From Streptomyces hiroshimensis (GTDB lineage Bacteria > Actinomycetota > Actinomycetes > Streptomycetales > Streptomycetaceae), in NCBI RefSeq assembly GCF_014650335.1, contig NZ_BMUT01000005.1:1-64000 (forward strand): 64,000 bases of DNA, given 5' to 3'. The position numbers and the translations under genes were made by a program. The notes under the pieces were generated by a model that was not told where the DNA came from, searched no databases, and saw nothing but the letters and a program-made list of their open reading frames with translations. The first letter of the stretch is position 1; each line of letters begins with the position of its first letter. Below, one piece after another: positions 37,165-45,417 of the stretch.

Positions 37165-37215
37165 TGGTCCGTCTCCTTCTTCTTGTCCATTGTGCTTGTG
37201 GCGCCGCTGACGCGC

Positions 37216-37512
37216 TCAGTCGTCGTGGTCGCCGTGGAACCGCCGCCTGACCGAGAGCAGCTCCACTTCGGGACGTGCGGCGACCCAGCGCTCGCAGCGG
37301 TCCAGTAGGTCGGTGAGGTGCCCCGCGTCCCCGGAGACCGCCGCCAGGCCGATCGTCGCCCGGCGGTAGAGGTCCTGGTCGCCGACCTCCGCCACACTCA
37401 CCGCGTACTTGCGGTGCAGCTCGGCGACGATCGGGCGGACGACGGAGCGCTTCTCCTTCAGCGATCGGACGTCGCCGAGGAGAAGGTCGAAGGACAGAGT
37501 CCCTGCATACAT
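37216..37512 (-). CDS. DUF503 (YlxP-like) protein
   Basis: A 98-aa DUF503 protein (SFDLLLGDVRSLKEKRSVVR at the N-terminus is diagnostic). The family is found between infB and rbfA in many Gram-positive bacteria and is thought to bind RNA or ribosomes; its role is not settled. The ATG (MYAGTL) has no clear SD, being preceded by ACGT. It lies 186 bp after infB, beyond two hairpins. Confidence 0.9.
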   Translation of the reverse strand: MYAGTLSFDLLLGDVRSLKEKRSVVRPIVAELHRKYAVSVAEVGDQDLYRRATIGLAAVSGDAGHLTDLLDRCERWVAARPEVELLSVRRRFHGDHDD

Positions 37513-37557
37513 ACGTGACGGGTGAAGCCCACCCGGGAGGCGTGAGGTTTACCTGTG

Positions 37558-37582
37558 GTGTACGGCTCTTCGAACCGTACAC
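37558..37582 (-). terminator. Second hairpin between infB and DUF503 gene
   Basis: An 8-bp perfect stem (GTGTACGG / CCGTACAC) with a 9-nt loop lies 8 nt beyond the main infB hairpin and 45 nt upstream of the DUF503 start. It could add to termination or sit in the leader of the DUF503-rbfA-truB message. Confidence 0.5.
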
Positions 37583-37589
37583 GCAACGG

Positions 37590-37631
37590 CCGGGGCCGAT
37601 CGACGGAATATGCTCCGCCGACCGGCCCCGG
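37590..37631 (-). terminator. infB terminator
   Basis: A long near-perfect stem (CCGGGGCCGATCGACGGA pairing with TCCGCCGACCGGCCCCGG apart from two mismatches) around an ATATGC loop lies 67 nt after the infB stop. It should stop or slow transcription between infB and the DUF503-rbfA-truB genes. Confidence 0.8.
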
Positions 37632-37698
37632 GGTCGATCCCGCCCGTCGCCCGACCACCACCCCTGGTGGACCGCGCTTCGCGCGGGCAGCTACACGA

Positions 37699-40600
37699 TC
37701 AGCCGCGCGGCTTCTCGCGCATCTCGTACGTCGCGATGACGTCGTCGATCTTGATGTCGTTGAAGTTTCCGAGGTTGATACCGCCCTCGAAGCCTTCGCG
37801 GATCTCCGTGACGTCGTCCTTGAAACGACGCAGACCGACGATGTTGAGCTCCTCCGCGATGACCTTGCCGTCGCGGATGAGGCGCGCCTTGGTGTTGCGC
37901 TTGACCTCGCCGGAGCGGATGAGAACACCCGCGATGTTGCCCAGCTTGGACGAGCGGAAGATCTCGCGGATCTCCGCCGTACCGAGCTCGACCTCTTCGT
38001 ACTCCGGCTTCAGCATGCCCTTGAGGGCCGCCTCGATCTCCTCGATCGCCTGGTAGATGACCGAGTAGTACCGGACGTCGACGCCCTCGCGCTCGGCCAT
38101 CTGCGTGGCACGGCCCTCGGCGCGGACGTTGAAGCCGATGACGATGGCGTCGGAGCCGGTCGCCAGGTTGATGTCGGACTCGGTGACCGCACCCACACCG
38201 CGGTGCAGGATCCGGATCTCGACCTCTTCGCCGACGTCGAGCTGGAGCAGCGAGGACTCGAGAGCCTCCACCGAACCGGACGCGTCGCCCTTGATGATGA
38301 TGTTGAGGTCCTGGACCAGACCGGCCTTGAGCACCTTGTCGAGGTCCTCGAGGGACACCCGGCGGGTGCGCTTGGCGAAGGCGGCGTTGCGCTCACGCGC
38401 AGCGCGCTTCTCGGCGATCTGGCGGGCCGTACGGTCCTCGTCGACGACGAGGAAGTTGTCGCCCGCACCCGGAACGTTGGTGAGACCAAGGACGAGGACG
38501 GGGGTCGACGGACCCGCTTCCTCGACGTTCTGGCCCTTGTCGTCGAGCATGGCGCGGACACGGCCGTAGGCGTCACCGGCGACCATCGTGTCACCGACGC
38601 GGAGGGTACCGCGCTGGACGAGCACGGTGGCCACGGCACCGCGACCGCGGTCGAGGTGGGCCTCGATCGCAATACCCTGCGCGTCCTGCTCCGCGTTGGC
38701 GCGCAGGTCGAGCGCGGCGTCGGCGGTGAGGACGACGGCCTCGAGCAGCTTGTCGATGTTCAGACCCTGCTTGGCGGAGATGTCGACGAACATCGTGTCG
38801 CCGCCGTACTCCTCGGCCACCAGACCGAACTCGGTGAGCTGACCGCGCACCTTGGTCGGGTCGGCGCCCTCGACGTCGATCTTGTTGACCGCGACCACGA
38901 TCGGCACGTCGGCCGCCTTGGCGTGGTTCAGGGCCTCGATCGTCTGCGGCATGACACCGTCGTTGGCCGCCACCACGAGGATCGCGATGTCGGTCGACTT
39001 GGCACCACGGGCACGCATGGCGGTGAACGCCTCGTGACCCGGGGTGTCGATGAAGGTGATCTTGCGCTCTTCGTCGTTGACGTCGGTGGAGACCTGGTAG
39101 GCACCGATGTGCTGGGTGATGCCACCGGCCTCGCCCGCGACCACGTTGGTCTTGCGGATCGCGTCGAGGAGTCGCGTCTTACCGTGGTCGACGTGACCCA
39201 TGACGGTCACGACCGGCGGACGCGCGACGAGCATCTCCTCGCCGCCCTCGTTCTCACCGAACTCGATGTCGAACGACTCGAGCAGCTCGCGGTCCTCCTC
39301 CTCGGGGCTGACGATCTGAACCGTGTAGTTCATCTCGCCGCCGAGGAGCTGCAGCGTCTCGTCCGAGACGGACTGCGTGGCCGTGACCATCTCGCCGAGG
39401 TTCATCATCACGGCGACGAGCGACGCCGGGTTGGCGCCGATCTTCTCCGCGAAGTCGGTGAGGGAGGCACCGCGCGACAGGCGAATGGTCTCGCCGCCGC
39501 CGCGGGGCAGCATCACGCCGCCGACGGACGGGGCCTGCATGGCCTCGTACTCCTGGCGCCTCTGGCGCTTGGACTTGCGGCCACGACGGGCCGGACCGCC
39601 GGGACGGCCGAAGGCACCCTGCGTGCCGCCACGGGCACCCGGGCCGCCGGGACGACCGCCGAAGCCCGGACGACCGCCGCCGAAGCCTCCGCCGCCACCG
39701 GGGGCACCGCCACCGGGACGACCGGCGAAGCCGCCGCCGCCACCGGGACGACCGCCGCCGCCGGGACCGGCCGGACGACCGGCGAAGCCGGGACGACCGG
39801 CACCGCCGCCGGGACGACCGGCACCGCCGCCGGGACCGCGACCGCCGCCACCGGGGCCCGGACGCGGGCCGGCAGCCGGACGCTGCGGCATCATGCCCGG
39901 GTTCGGGCGGTTACCGGAGGGAGCGCCACCGGGACGCGGGGCGCCACCGGGGGCACCCTGCGGACGGGGCATGCCGCCCGGGGTCGGACGGGCGCCGCCC
40001 GGACCCTGCGGACGGGGAGCACCGCCGGGACCGCCCTGCGGACGCGGAGCGCCCGGAGCACCCTGGCCGCCGGGGCGCGGCGCGCCACCGGGACGGGGGG
40101 CCTGCGGACGGGCCATGCCCGTGGAGCCACCGGAGGTGAAGGGGTTGTTGCCCGGACGGGGACCGGCCGGACGGGCGCCACCGGGACGCGGGGCACGCTC
40201 GCCCGCACCACCGGGACGCGGGGCGCGCTCGGGGCGGCCGCCGTCACGCTGGCCGGCGGGACCGGGGCGGGCGCCACCGGGACGCGGACCGGGCGTCGCA
40301 CCGGGGCGCGGCGCGGCGGGACGCTCCGCGGCCGGACGCTCGGCAGCCGGACGCTCCGTGGCCGGCGCGGAGAACTCCGCGACGGGCACCGGGGTGACCG
40401 GGGCCGGCTTGGCCGGAGCCGCCGGGGCAGGCTTGGGACCCGGACGCGGGCCGGGAGCCGGCGCGGCCGGGGACGGCTTGGGGGCAGCTGCCTCCGCCGC
40501 CGGCTTGGGGGCGGCGGGACGGGGCGCACCCGGAGTGGGGGCACCCGGCTTGGGGGCCGCGGCCTTACGCGGCGCCGCGGGCTTCGCACCGGGCTTGCCG

Positions 40601-40767
40601 GCGCCGCCGGGACCCTGCAGTGCGTCTGTCAACTTGCGGACAACCGGCGCCTCGATCGTCGAGGACGCCGAACGGACGAATTCACCAAGTTCTTGGAGCT
40701 TGGCCATGACGACCTTGCTCTCCACTCCGAACTCCTTGGCGAGTTCGTATACCCGGACCTTAGCCAC
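37699..40767 (-). CDS. infB: Translation initiation factor IF-2
   Basis: A 1022-aa IF-2. It opens with the small IF2-N module ([18 protein letters not shown]), then about 320 residues rich in Pro, Gly, Ala and Arg (many GGAPRPGG-like repeats), a second IF2-N-type domain, and the GTPase core with [12 protein letters not shown] near residue 523, DTPGHEAF and NKID. Domains II-IV follow and end in EMREKPRG. It places fMet-tRNA on the 30S subunit. The long low-complexity N-terminus is usual in Streptomyces. It is 183 bp after ylxR, with 11-bp repeats in between. Confidence 0.97.
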   Translation of the reverse strand: MAKVRVYELAKEFGVESKVVMAKLQELGEFVRSASSTIEAPVVRKLTDALQGPGGAGKPGAKPAAPRKAAAPKPGAPTPGAPRPAAPKPAAEAAAPKPSPAAPAPGPRPGPKPAPAAPAKPAPVTPVPVAEFSAPATERPAAERPAAERPAAPRPGATPGPRPGGARPGPAGQRDGGRPERAPRPGGAGERAPRPGGARPAGPRPGNNPFTSGGSTGMARPQAPRPGGAPRPGGQGAPGAPRPQGGPGGAPRPQGPGGARPTPGGMPRPQGAPGGAPRPGGAPSGNRPNPGMMPQRPAAGPRPGPGGGGRGPGGGAGRPGGGAGRPGFAGRPAGPGGGGRPGGGGGFAGRPGGGAPGGGGGFGGGRPGFGGRPGGPGARGGTQGAFGRPGGPARRGRKSKRQRRQEYEAMQAPSVGGVMLPRGGGETIRLSRGASLTDFAEKIGANPASLVAVMMNLGEMVTATQSVSDETLQLLGGEMNYTVQIVSPEEEDRELLESFDIEFGENEGGEEMLVARPPVVTVMGHVDHGKTRLLDAIRKTNVVAGEAGGITQHIGAYQVSTDVNDEERKITFIDTPGHEAFTAMRARGAKSTDIAILVVAANDGVMPQTIEALNHAKAADVPIVVAVNKIDVEGADPTKVRGQLTEFGLVAEEYGGDTMFVDISAKQGLNIDKLLEAVVLTADAALDLRANAEQDAQGIAIEAHLDRGRGAVATVLVQRGTLRVGDTMVAGDAYGRVRAMLDDKGQNVEEAGPSTPVLVLGLTNVPGAGDNFLVVDEDRTARQIAEKRAARERNAAFAKRTRRVSLEDLDKVLKAGLVQDLNIIIKGDASGSVEALESSLLQLDVGEEVEIRILHRGVGAVTESDINLATGSDAIVIGFNVRAEGRATQMAEREGVDVRYYSVIYQAIEEIEAALKGMLKPEYEEVELGTAEIREIFRSSKLGNIAGVLIRSGEVKRNTKARLIRDGKVIAEELNIVGLRRFKDDVTEIREGFEGGINLGNFNDIKIDDVIATYEMREKPRG

Positions 40768-40817
40768 TTCGCTCCTTCTAGGTCCGGGGTGTCCACCGGA
40801 CCGTCGCTACTTCATGG

Positions 40818-40850
40818 GCGTACTCATCGCGTACTCATCGAGTGCTCATC
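40818..40850 (-). repeat. Three 11-bp repeats upstream of infB
   Basis: GCGTACTCATC occurs at 40818-40828 and 40829-40839, and GAGTGCTCATC at 40840-40850, an exact 11-bp period, i.e. about one helical turn. It lies 50-85 bp upstream of the infB start and could be a protein-binding array or slippage product. Confidence 0.7.
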
Positions 40851-40889
40851 GCAATCTCGACCTACTTCCAACTCGCGAGGTACCTGACC

Positions 40890-40945
40890 GCACGGTTACC
40901 CGTGCCGTGCTTCTTACAGTGGGGCCATACCCCGCGCATGCGGGG
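40890..40945 (-). promoter_or_regulatory. Hairpin pair between ylxR and infB
   Basis: Two perfect small stems follow the ylxR stop: CCCCGC-GCAT-GCGGGG (40930-40945) starting 5 nt after it, and GCACGG-TTAC-CCGTGC (40890-40905). They may be a weak terminator or attenuator between ylxR and infB. Confidence 0.5.
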
Positions 40946-40950
40946 CCGAT

Positions 40951-41232
40951 CTACTGCTGTTCGATCTGTTCGATGCACCGGCGGAGCTCCGCCGTATCGA
41001 GCGGCCCCGGGCTTTTGAAGGCCCTGGGAAACGCCCGGCGGCGGACCGCCAGGTCGAGACAGACCAGTGTGGGGTGCACGGAGGCACCCCGGCCGGGCAG
41101 CGTACCGCGAGGATCGGGGACGCAGGCGCCCTCGATCATCACGATCCGCAGCAGATCGCCCTTGGCCGCTCGCTCCCGGCATCCCACACAGGTTCGCTCA
41201 GGGCATGCGCGGGCATGCGTCCGGCCAGACAC
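40951..41232 (-). CDS. YlxR (DUF448) RNA-binding protein
   Basis: A 93-aa protein with the DUF448 signature ERTCVGCRERAAKGDLLRIV and GRGASVHPTLVCLDLAV. The family lies between nusA and infB; in Bacillus the homologue binds RNase P and is named RnpM. GTG start (VSGRTHARACPERTC). Length is normal. It is 115 bp after nusA, and 183 bp before infB. Confidence 0.92.
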   Translation of the reverse strand: MSGRTHARACPERTCVGCRERAAKGDLLRIVMIEGACVPDPRGTLPGRGASVHPTLVCLDLAVRRRAFPRAFKSPGPLDTAELRRCIEQIEQQ

Positions 41233-41347
41233 TGTTCAGTCTACCTCCCCGCGCCCACCCCGCCCCTGGGGGGCATGATCGGGCACGTATGCGTTTCGGC
41301 CACGATGCCGGGGCCCGCACTCGCGGACCCCGGTGTCATGAACGTGA

Positions 41348-42349
41348 TCAGGCTCGGCCGGATTCCCGGTCGGGCTGCTCGGTGTCCGGGCGGATGTCGA
41401 TGCGCCACCCGGTGAGGCGCGCGGCCAGGCGGGCGTTCTGCCCCTCCTTGCCGATGGCCAGCGAGAGCTGGTAGTCGGGCACGGTCACCCGGGCGGAGCG
41501 CGCGGCGAGGTCCACGACCTCGACCTTGCTCACCCGCGCGGGGGACAGCGCGTGCGCCACCAGCTCGGCGGGGTCGTCCGACCAGTCGACGATGTCGATC
41601 TTCTCGCCGTGCAGCTCGGCCATCACGTTGCGCACCCGGCCGCCCATGGGGCCGATGCAGGCGCCCTTGGCGTTGAGGCCGGAGCGCGTGGAGCGGACCG
41701 CGATCTTGGTGCGGTGACCGGCCTCACGGGCGATGGCGGCGATCTCCACCGAGCCGTCCGCGATCTCCGGCACCTCGAGAGCGAAGAGCTTCTTGACCAG
41801 ATTCGGGTGGGTGCGCGAGAGCGTGACGGACGGACCGCGCACGCCCTTCGCCACCCGTACGACGTACGTGCGCAGGCGCGTGCCGTGCTTGTACTCCTCG
41901 CCGGGGACCTGCTCCTGCACCGGCAGGATGGCCTCCAGCTTGCCGATGTCCACGAGGACGTTCTTCGGGTCCTTGCCCTGCTGGACGATGCCCGCGACGA
42001 CGTCGCCCTCACGGCCCGCGAACTCACCGAAAGTGATCTCGTCCTCGGCGTCGCGCAGACGCTGGAGGATGACCTGCTTGGCGGTGGTCGCGGCGATCCG
42101 GCCGAAGCCGGACGGCGTGTCGTCGAACTCGCGGGGCTCCTCGCCCTCCTCCAGGTCCTGCGGGTCCTCCTTGGCCCACACCGTCACGTGACCGGTGGAG
42201 CGGTCCAGCTCCACGCGGGCGCGGCGACGGCTCCCCTCGGTGCGGTGGTAGGCGATGAGGAGGGCCGACTCGATCGCCTCGACCAGCAGGTCGAAGGAGA
42301 TCTCCTTCTCTCGCACCAGACCCCGCAGGGCACTCATGTCGATGTCCAC
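41348..42349 (-). CDS. nusA: Transcription termination/antitermination factor NusA
   Basis: A 333-aa NusA: N-terminal RNA-polymerase-binding domain ([30 protein letters not shown]), an S1 domain ([28 protein letters not shown]), then KH1 ([18 protein letters not shown]) and KH2 ([17 protein letters not shown]). The C-terminal acidic repeats of E. coli NusA are absent, as usual in actinomycetes. It starts 2 nt after rimP. It should also serve the rRNA antitermination site seen at 424-449. Confidence 0.96.
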   Translation of the reverse strand: MDIDMSALRGLVREKEISFDLLVEAIESALLIAYHRTEGSRRRARVELDRSTGHVTVWAKEDPQDLEEGEEPREFDDTPSGFGRIAATTAKQVILQRLRDAEDEITFGEFAGREGDVVAGIVQQGKDPKNVLVDIGKLEAILPVQEQVPGEEYKHGTRLRTYVVRVAKGVRGPSVTLSRTHPNLVKKLFALEVPEIADGSVEIAAIAREAGHRTKIAVRSTRSGLNAKGACIGPMGGRVRNVMAELHGEKIDIVDWSDDPAELVAHALSPARVSKVEVVDLAARSARVTVPDYQLSLAIGKEGQNARLAARLTGWRIDIRPDTEQPDRESGRA

Positions 42350-42351
42350 GG

Positions 42352-42897
42352 CTACGCCTCCTCTTGGCTCTCGTCGGTTTCATCGGCGGCCTCTGCCGCC
42401 GTGTCTGCGGTCTTCTCCGCGGCCTTGCGGTTGAACTCGATCTCCACGCGGGCCTTCGCGATCTCGCCGAAGGCCAGGCGCCGGGAGGTGGGCTTGCGGC
42501 CCTTGACTCCCGGGACCTCCATGTCCAGCCCCTCGTCGTCCACCGCGACGATGCGCGCCACGAGCTCGCCGCCCTCGGCGAGCTGCACCTTGATCAGACG
42601 GCCGGTGGCACGCACGTAGTGCCGGTGCTCGGTCAAAGGGCGGTCGGCGCCGGGGGAGCTGACTTCCAGGACGTACGGGGCGCCGCCCATGGCATCCGTC
42701 TCGTCGAGCTTCTCGGAGACGGCGCGGCTGACTTCCGCACACTCGTCCAGCTCGACGCCCGCATCGGAGTCCACCACGATGCGCAGCACACGCCGCTTGC
42801 CCGCCGTGGTCACCTCGATCTCTTCCAGATCCAGCTCCCGCGCGCTCACGAGAGGGGCCAGCAGCTCGCGCAGCCGCTCGCTCTGGGTGGTGCTCAT
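42352..42897 (-). CDS. rimP: Ribosome maturation factor RimP
   Basis: A 181-aa 30S assembly factor: an alpha/beta N-terminal domain ([39 protein letters not shown] and [20 protein letters not shown]) and a C-terminal SH3-like barrel; an extra acidic tail ([16 protein letters not shown]) follows. First gene of the leftward rimP-nusA-ylxR-infB cluster, 2 nt before nusA; a promoter is seen upstream. It is divergent from the lipoprotein gene. Confidence 0.95.
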   Translation of the reverse strand: MSTTQSERLRELLAPLVSARELDLEEIEVTTAGKRRVLRIVVDSDAGVELDECAEVSRAVSEKLDETDAMGGAPYVLEVSSPGADRPLTEHRHYVRATGRLIKVQLAEGGELVARIVAVDDEGLDMEVPGVKGRKPTSRRLAFGEIAKARVEIEFNRKAAEKTADTAAEAADETDESQEEA

Positions 42898-42952
42898 CCG
42901 GGTGACTCCTCGGCCGCGTGTGCTGTTGTGGGAAAGTCGCGTGTCAGGTCAA

Positions 42953-42982
42953 AGCCTATCTGTTCCGGCAGCCGACTGACGA
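42953..42982 (-). promoter_or_regulatory. rimP-nusA operon promoter
   Basis: On the minus strand TCGTCA (42977-42982) and TAGGCT (42953-42958) are 18 bp apart. The -10 is a very good HrdB match, the -35 fair (4 of 6 to TTGACA). The start would lie about 50 nt upstream of rimP. Confidence 0.55.
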
Positions 42983-43066
42983 TTCGGTGCCTCGTCCACG
43001 GCCATCGGCCGGCGCGCCGGTACGCTCACGTGCGGTGATCATGACCGGACCGGCGGAAAGAGGATC

Positions 43067-43759
43067 GTGGCGTTCACGACGACGACGCGGGGCCCGGCCG
43101 GCCCGCACCGACGCAGGGTACTGGCAGGGGGCGCCGCGGTTCTGCTGAGCGCCGGCGCCGGGGGGCTGCTCACCGGCTGTTCGGGCGCCTCAGGGGCACC
43201 CGCAGGCCCTTCCGCCGCGGAGCGGCTGCGCACCGCGGCGGGGCACGACTCCACGCAGCTGCTGGCGCGCTACGACGCCACGATCGCGGCGCACGGGGGG
43301 CTCGCGGAGCGGCTGCGGCCGCTGCGGGAGGAAGTGGCGCGCCATGCGGAGGCTTTCGGCGCGCGGCGGGGGGCGTCGGGCGTGCCGCGGGGTTCGCATG
43401 AGGCGGTGCATGGGGCGGCGGAGGGGGGCTCGCATGGGGCCCCGCATGAGGCAGCGGACGAGGGTGCGGAGGAATCGCACGGGGCGACGACCCCGGCGCC
43501 GTCCGGCTCCCCGGGCCCTTCTGAGTCGTCGTCGCCTTCTACGGGCTCCCTCGCCCCAGGCGCTTCCGCTTCCGCGCGTACAGACGACGTACCGGGCGAT
43601 GAGAAAGCGGCCCTGGCCGCGCTGGCCGACGCCGAGCGGCGCACGGCGGACAACCGCGCCAAGGCTCTCGGCTCCGCCCCGCCCGAACTGGCCCGGCTGC
43701 TCGCCTCGGTGGCCGCCGCGGGCGCGGCCCACGCCTACCTGCTGGGGAGTGACGCATGA
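43067..43759 (+). CDS. Lipoprotein with His-Gly-Ala repeat insert
   Basis: A 230-aa exported protein: twin-arginine-like start (HRRRVLAGGAAVLLSAG) and lipobox LLTGC with Cys at about 44. The flanks (residues 55-105 and 180-230) are helical and conserved in style with the next gene's partner. In the middle (about 105-165) is a low-complexity part with repeated HEA/HGA triplets, encoded by CATGGGGC/CATGAGGC copies of the short hairpin repeat (43397, 43409, 43433, 43445, 43478), followed by a Ser/Pro-rich stretch. GTG start with AGAGG upstream. Its stop overlaps the next start (ATGA). Function unknown. Confidence 0.8.
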   Translation: MAFTTTTRGPAGPHRRRVLAGGAAVLLSAGAGGLLTGCSGASGAPAGPSAAERLRTAAGHDSTQLLARYDATIAAHGGLAERLRPLREEVARHAEAFGARRGASGVPRGSHEAVHGAAEGGSHGAPHEAADEGAEESHGATTPAPSGSPGPSESSSPSTGSLAPGASASARTDDVPGDEKAALAALADAERRTADNRAKALGSAPPELARLLASVAAAGAAHAYLLGSDA

Positions 43760-44256
43760 CGGAGACGGCGAGCCCCAGGGCGCCCAAGGACCCCGCCGTG
43801 CGGGAGGCGCTGCGGGCGGCCCAGGCCGCGCTCGGGGCCGAGCACGCCGCCGTGTACGGCTACGGAGTCGTCGGCGCGCGCGTGGCGCAGGAACGGTCGG
43901 CGGAGGCGCGCGAGGCCTACGACGCGCACCGTGCGCGGCGCGACGCGATGAGCCGGGCCGTACGGGACCTGGGCGGCGTGCCCGAGGCTGCGGCGGCCGG
44001 GTACGCGCTGCCGTTCCCCGTCCCGGATGCGGACGCCGCCGTGCGGCTGGCGGCGGAGCTTGAGGCGCGCGTCGCGGCCGTATACGCCGATCTTGTGGCA
44101 GCCGCCCGTGGTGACCTGCGGATCGAGGCGGCCGGCGGGCTGCGTGAGGCGGCAGTGCGCGCCGTGCGCTGGCGCGGTGGCGGCGGCGTAGCCTTCCCTG
44201 GGCTCACGGAGCGGACTGCTCCGGGCGCGCCAAGCGGTTCACCCGACCGCCCCTGA
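43756..44256 (+). CDS. Ferritin-like DUF4439 protein
   Basis: A 166-aa, largely helical protein of the ferritin-like DUF4439 type (ALGAEHAAVYGYGVVGARV at the start of the first helix; AELEARVAAVYADLVAAA near the end). The Glu/His positions that would bind metal in a four-helix bundle are partly present (E29, H30), but a full di-iron site is not obvious. It is coupled to the lipoprotein gene (ATGA overlap), so the two probably act together. In actinomycetes such pairs lie next to rimP. Function unknown. Confidence 0.82.
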   Translation: MTETASPRAPKDPAVREALRAAQAALGAEHAAVYGYGVVGARVAQERSAEAREAYDAHRARRDAMSRAVRDLGGVPEAAAAGYALPFPVPDADAAVRLAAELEARVAAVYADLVAAARGDLRIEAAGGLREAAVRAVRWRGGGGVAFPGLTERTAPGAPSGSPDRP

Positions 44257-44287
44257 CCGGCAAGGACGAAAAGGACAGCACAGGGAT

Positions 44288-45223
44288 ATGAGCAACGCCG
44301 ACGACCGCTTCGCACCTCCGGAGCGGCTGGTGCGGACCCTGGGCTCCGAGCCGGCGGACGGGGCGGGGCGCCAGTGGCTCGCTTCGCTGCCGGAGCGGGT
44401 GCGCGAGTTCGCGGAGCGCTGGGAGCTGACCCCGGAGCGGGTGCACGAGCCGGGCGGGCGGAGCAGCGTCGTCGTCCTCGCGCGCCGCGCCGACGGCACG
44501 GGCGCCGTGCTGAAGCTGGAAGTGCCGGGCGAGGCTGCCGCCTTGGAGCATGCGGCGCTGGCGTACTGGAACGGCCTGGGGGCGGTCCGGGTGCTCCAGG
44601 CGGAGCCCGAGGCGGGCGCACTCCTCCTGGAGCGGCTGCGTGCCGGTGTGAGCCTGCGGTCCCTGGCCGAGGCGAAGGCGGTCCTGGAAGCGACGGCGAC
44701 GCTGCAACGCCTGTGGGTGCGTCCGGCAGATGACCACCCGTTCCTTTCGGTGGCCGACCACACGACGCGCCTCGCAGGCGACCTGCGGAAGCAGCGCGAG
44801 CAGCCGTGGGCGGCCGACGCCCGAGCCGTCGTCGACGAGGCCCTGGAGCTACGGGACGCGCTGACGGCCGACGCCGACGCCGCAGAGCCGGCGTCGCTGC
44901 TGCACGGTGACTACGAGCAGGGCAAGGTGCTGGCGGGCGAGCGGGCCCCTTGGCTGGCCGTCGGCCCCAGGCCGCTGGTGGGTGAGCGGGCCTACGACCT
45001 GGCGTGGCTCGCCCGTGACCGGGTCGACACCCTGATGGCCTCGCCCGGGGCCGCAGCCATCGCCCGGCGGCGTGTGGCCAAGCTCGCCGACGCCCTGGAC
45101 GTCGACCGCGACCGGCTGCGCGGCTGGACCCTCTTCCGTACGGCGGAGGCGGGCATGCGCGAACTCGCCTCAGGGGCGCGCGCACGGGGCGAACTCCTGC
45201 TGGAGTTCGCGGGGATGCTCTGA
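44288..45223 (+). CDS. Degenerate aminoglycoside-phosphotransferase-like protein
   Basis: A 311-aa protein with the fold of the APH family (streptomycin-6-kinase type): K76 in AVLKLEVP would be the ATP lysine, and HGDYEQGKVL (H206, D208) the catalytic loop. Two key residues are altered: the loop Asn is K213, and the metal-binding Asp of the IDP motif is G226 (LAVGPRPLVGE). So it may be a pseudokinase or use another chemistry; antibiotic resistance should not be assumed. It follows the ferritin-like gene by 31 nt and is the last of the rightward trio, ahead of the 45.3 kb repeat array. Confidence 0.75.
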   Translation: MSNADDRFAPPERLVRTLGSEPADGAGRQWLASLPERVREFAERWELTPERVHEPGGRSSVVVLARRADGTGAVLKLEVPGEAAALEHAALAYWNGLGAVRVLQAEPEAGALLLERLRAGVSLRSLAEAKAVLEATATLQRLWVRPADDHPFLSVADHTTRLAGDLRKQREQPWAADARAVVDEALELRDALTADADAAEPASLLHGDYEQGKVLAGERAPWLAVGPRPLVGERAYDLAWLARDRVDTLMASPGAAAIARRRVAKLADALDVDRDRLRGWTLFRTAEAGMRELASGARARGELLLEFAGML

Positions 45224-45234
45224 CGGGGTGTCCC

Positions 45235-45378
45235 GCCCCATGCGGTGCGGGAGCCTCCGCCCCATGCGGGCCCTTCTCCGCCCCATGCGGCGCGAGCACC
45301 CGCGCCCCATGCGGACCCCGTCTCCGCCCCATGCCATGCCGGAATCCCGCCCCATGCGAGTTCAGGCTCCGCCCCATG
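45235..45378 (+). repeat. Array of seven short hairpin repeats, about 22 bp period
   Basis: GCCCCATG occurs at 45235, 45259, 45280, 45304, 45326, 45349 and 45371, i.e. steps of 24, 21, 24, 22, 23 and 22 bp. Most copies extend to CCGC-CCCAT-GCGG, a tiny 3- to 4-bp stem with a fixed CCCAT loop; the 10-14 bp between are unrelated. It fills the gap between the convergent APH-like gene and proS. No ORF, no tRNA. Confidence 0.88.
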
Positions 45379-45417
45379 CGGCCGGGGCACGGGGCCCCGG
45401 CCGTCTTCGACGAACCG

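Noticed and set aside
37555-40887. 1110-codon plus-strand frame opposite infB, with Thr/Gly/Ala repeats
   Set aside because: The repeats mirror the Pro/Gly/Ala-rich N-terminus of IF-2; no RBS or domain.
45235-45378. CRISPR array
   Set aside because: Repeats are only 8-12 bp with 10-14 bp between them, far shorter than CRISPR repeats and spacers, and no cas genes are near.
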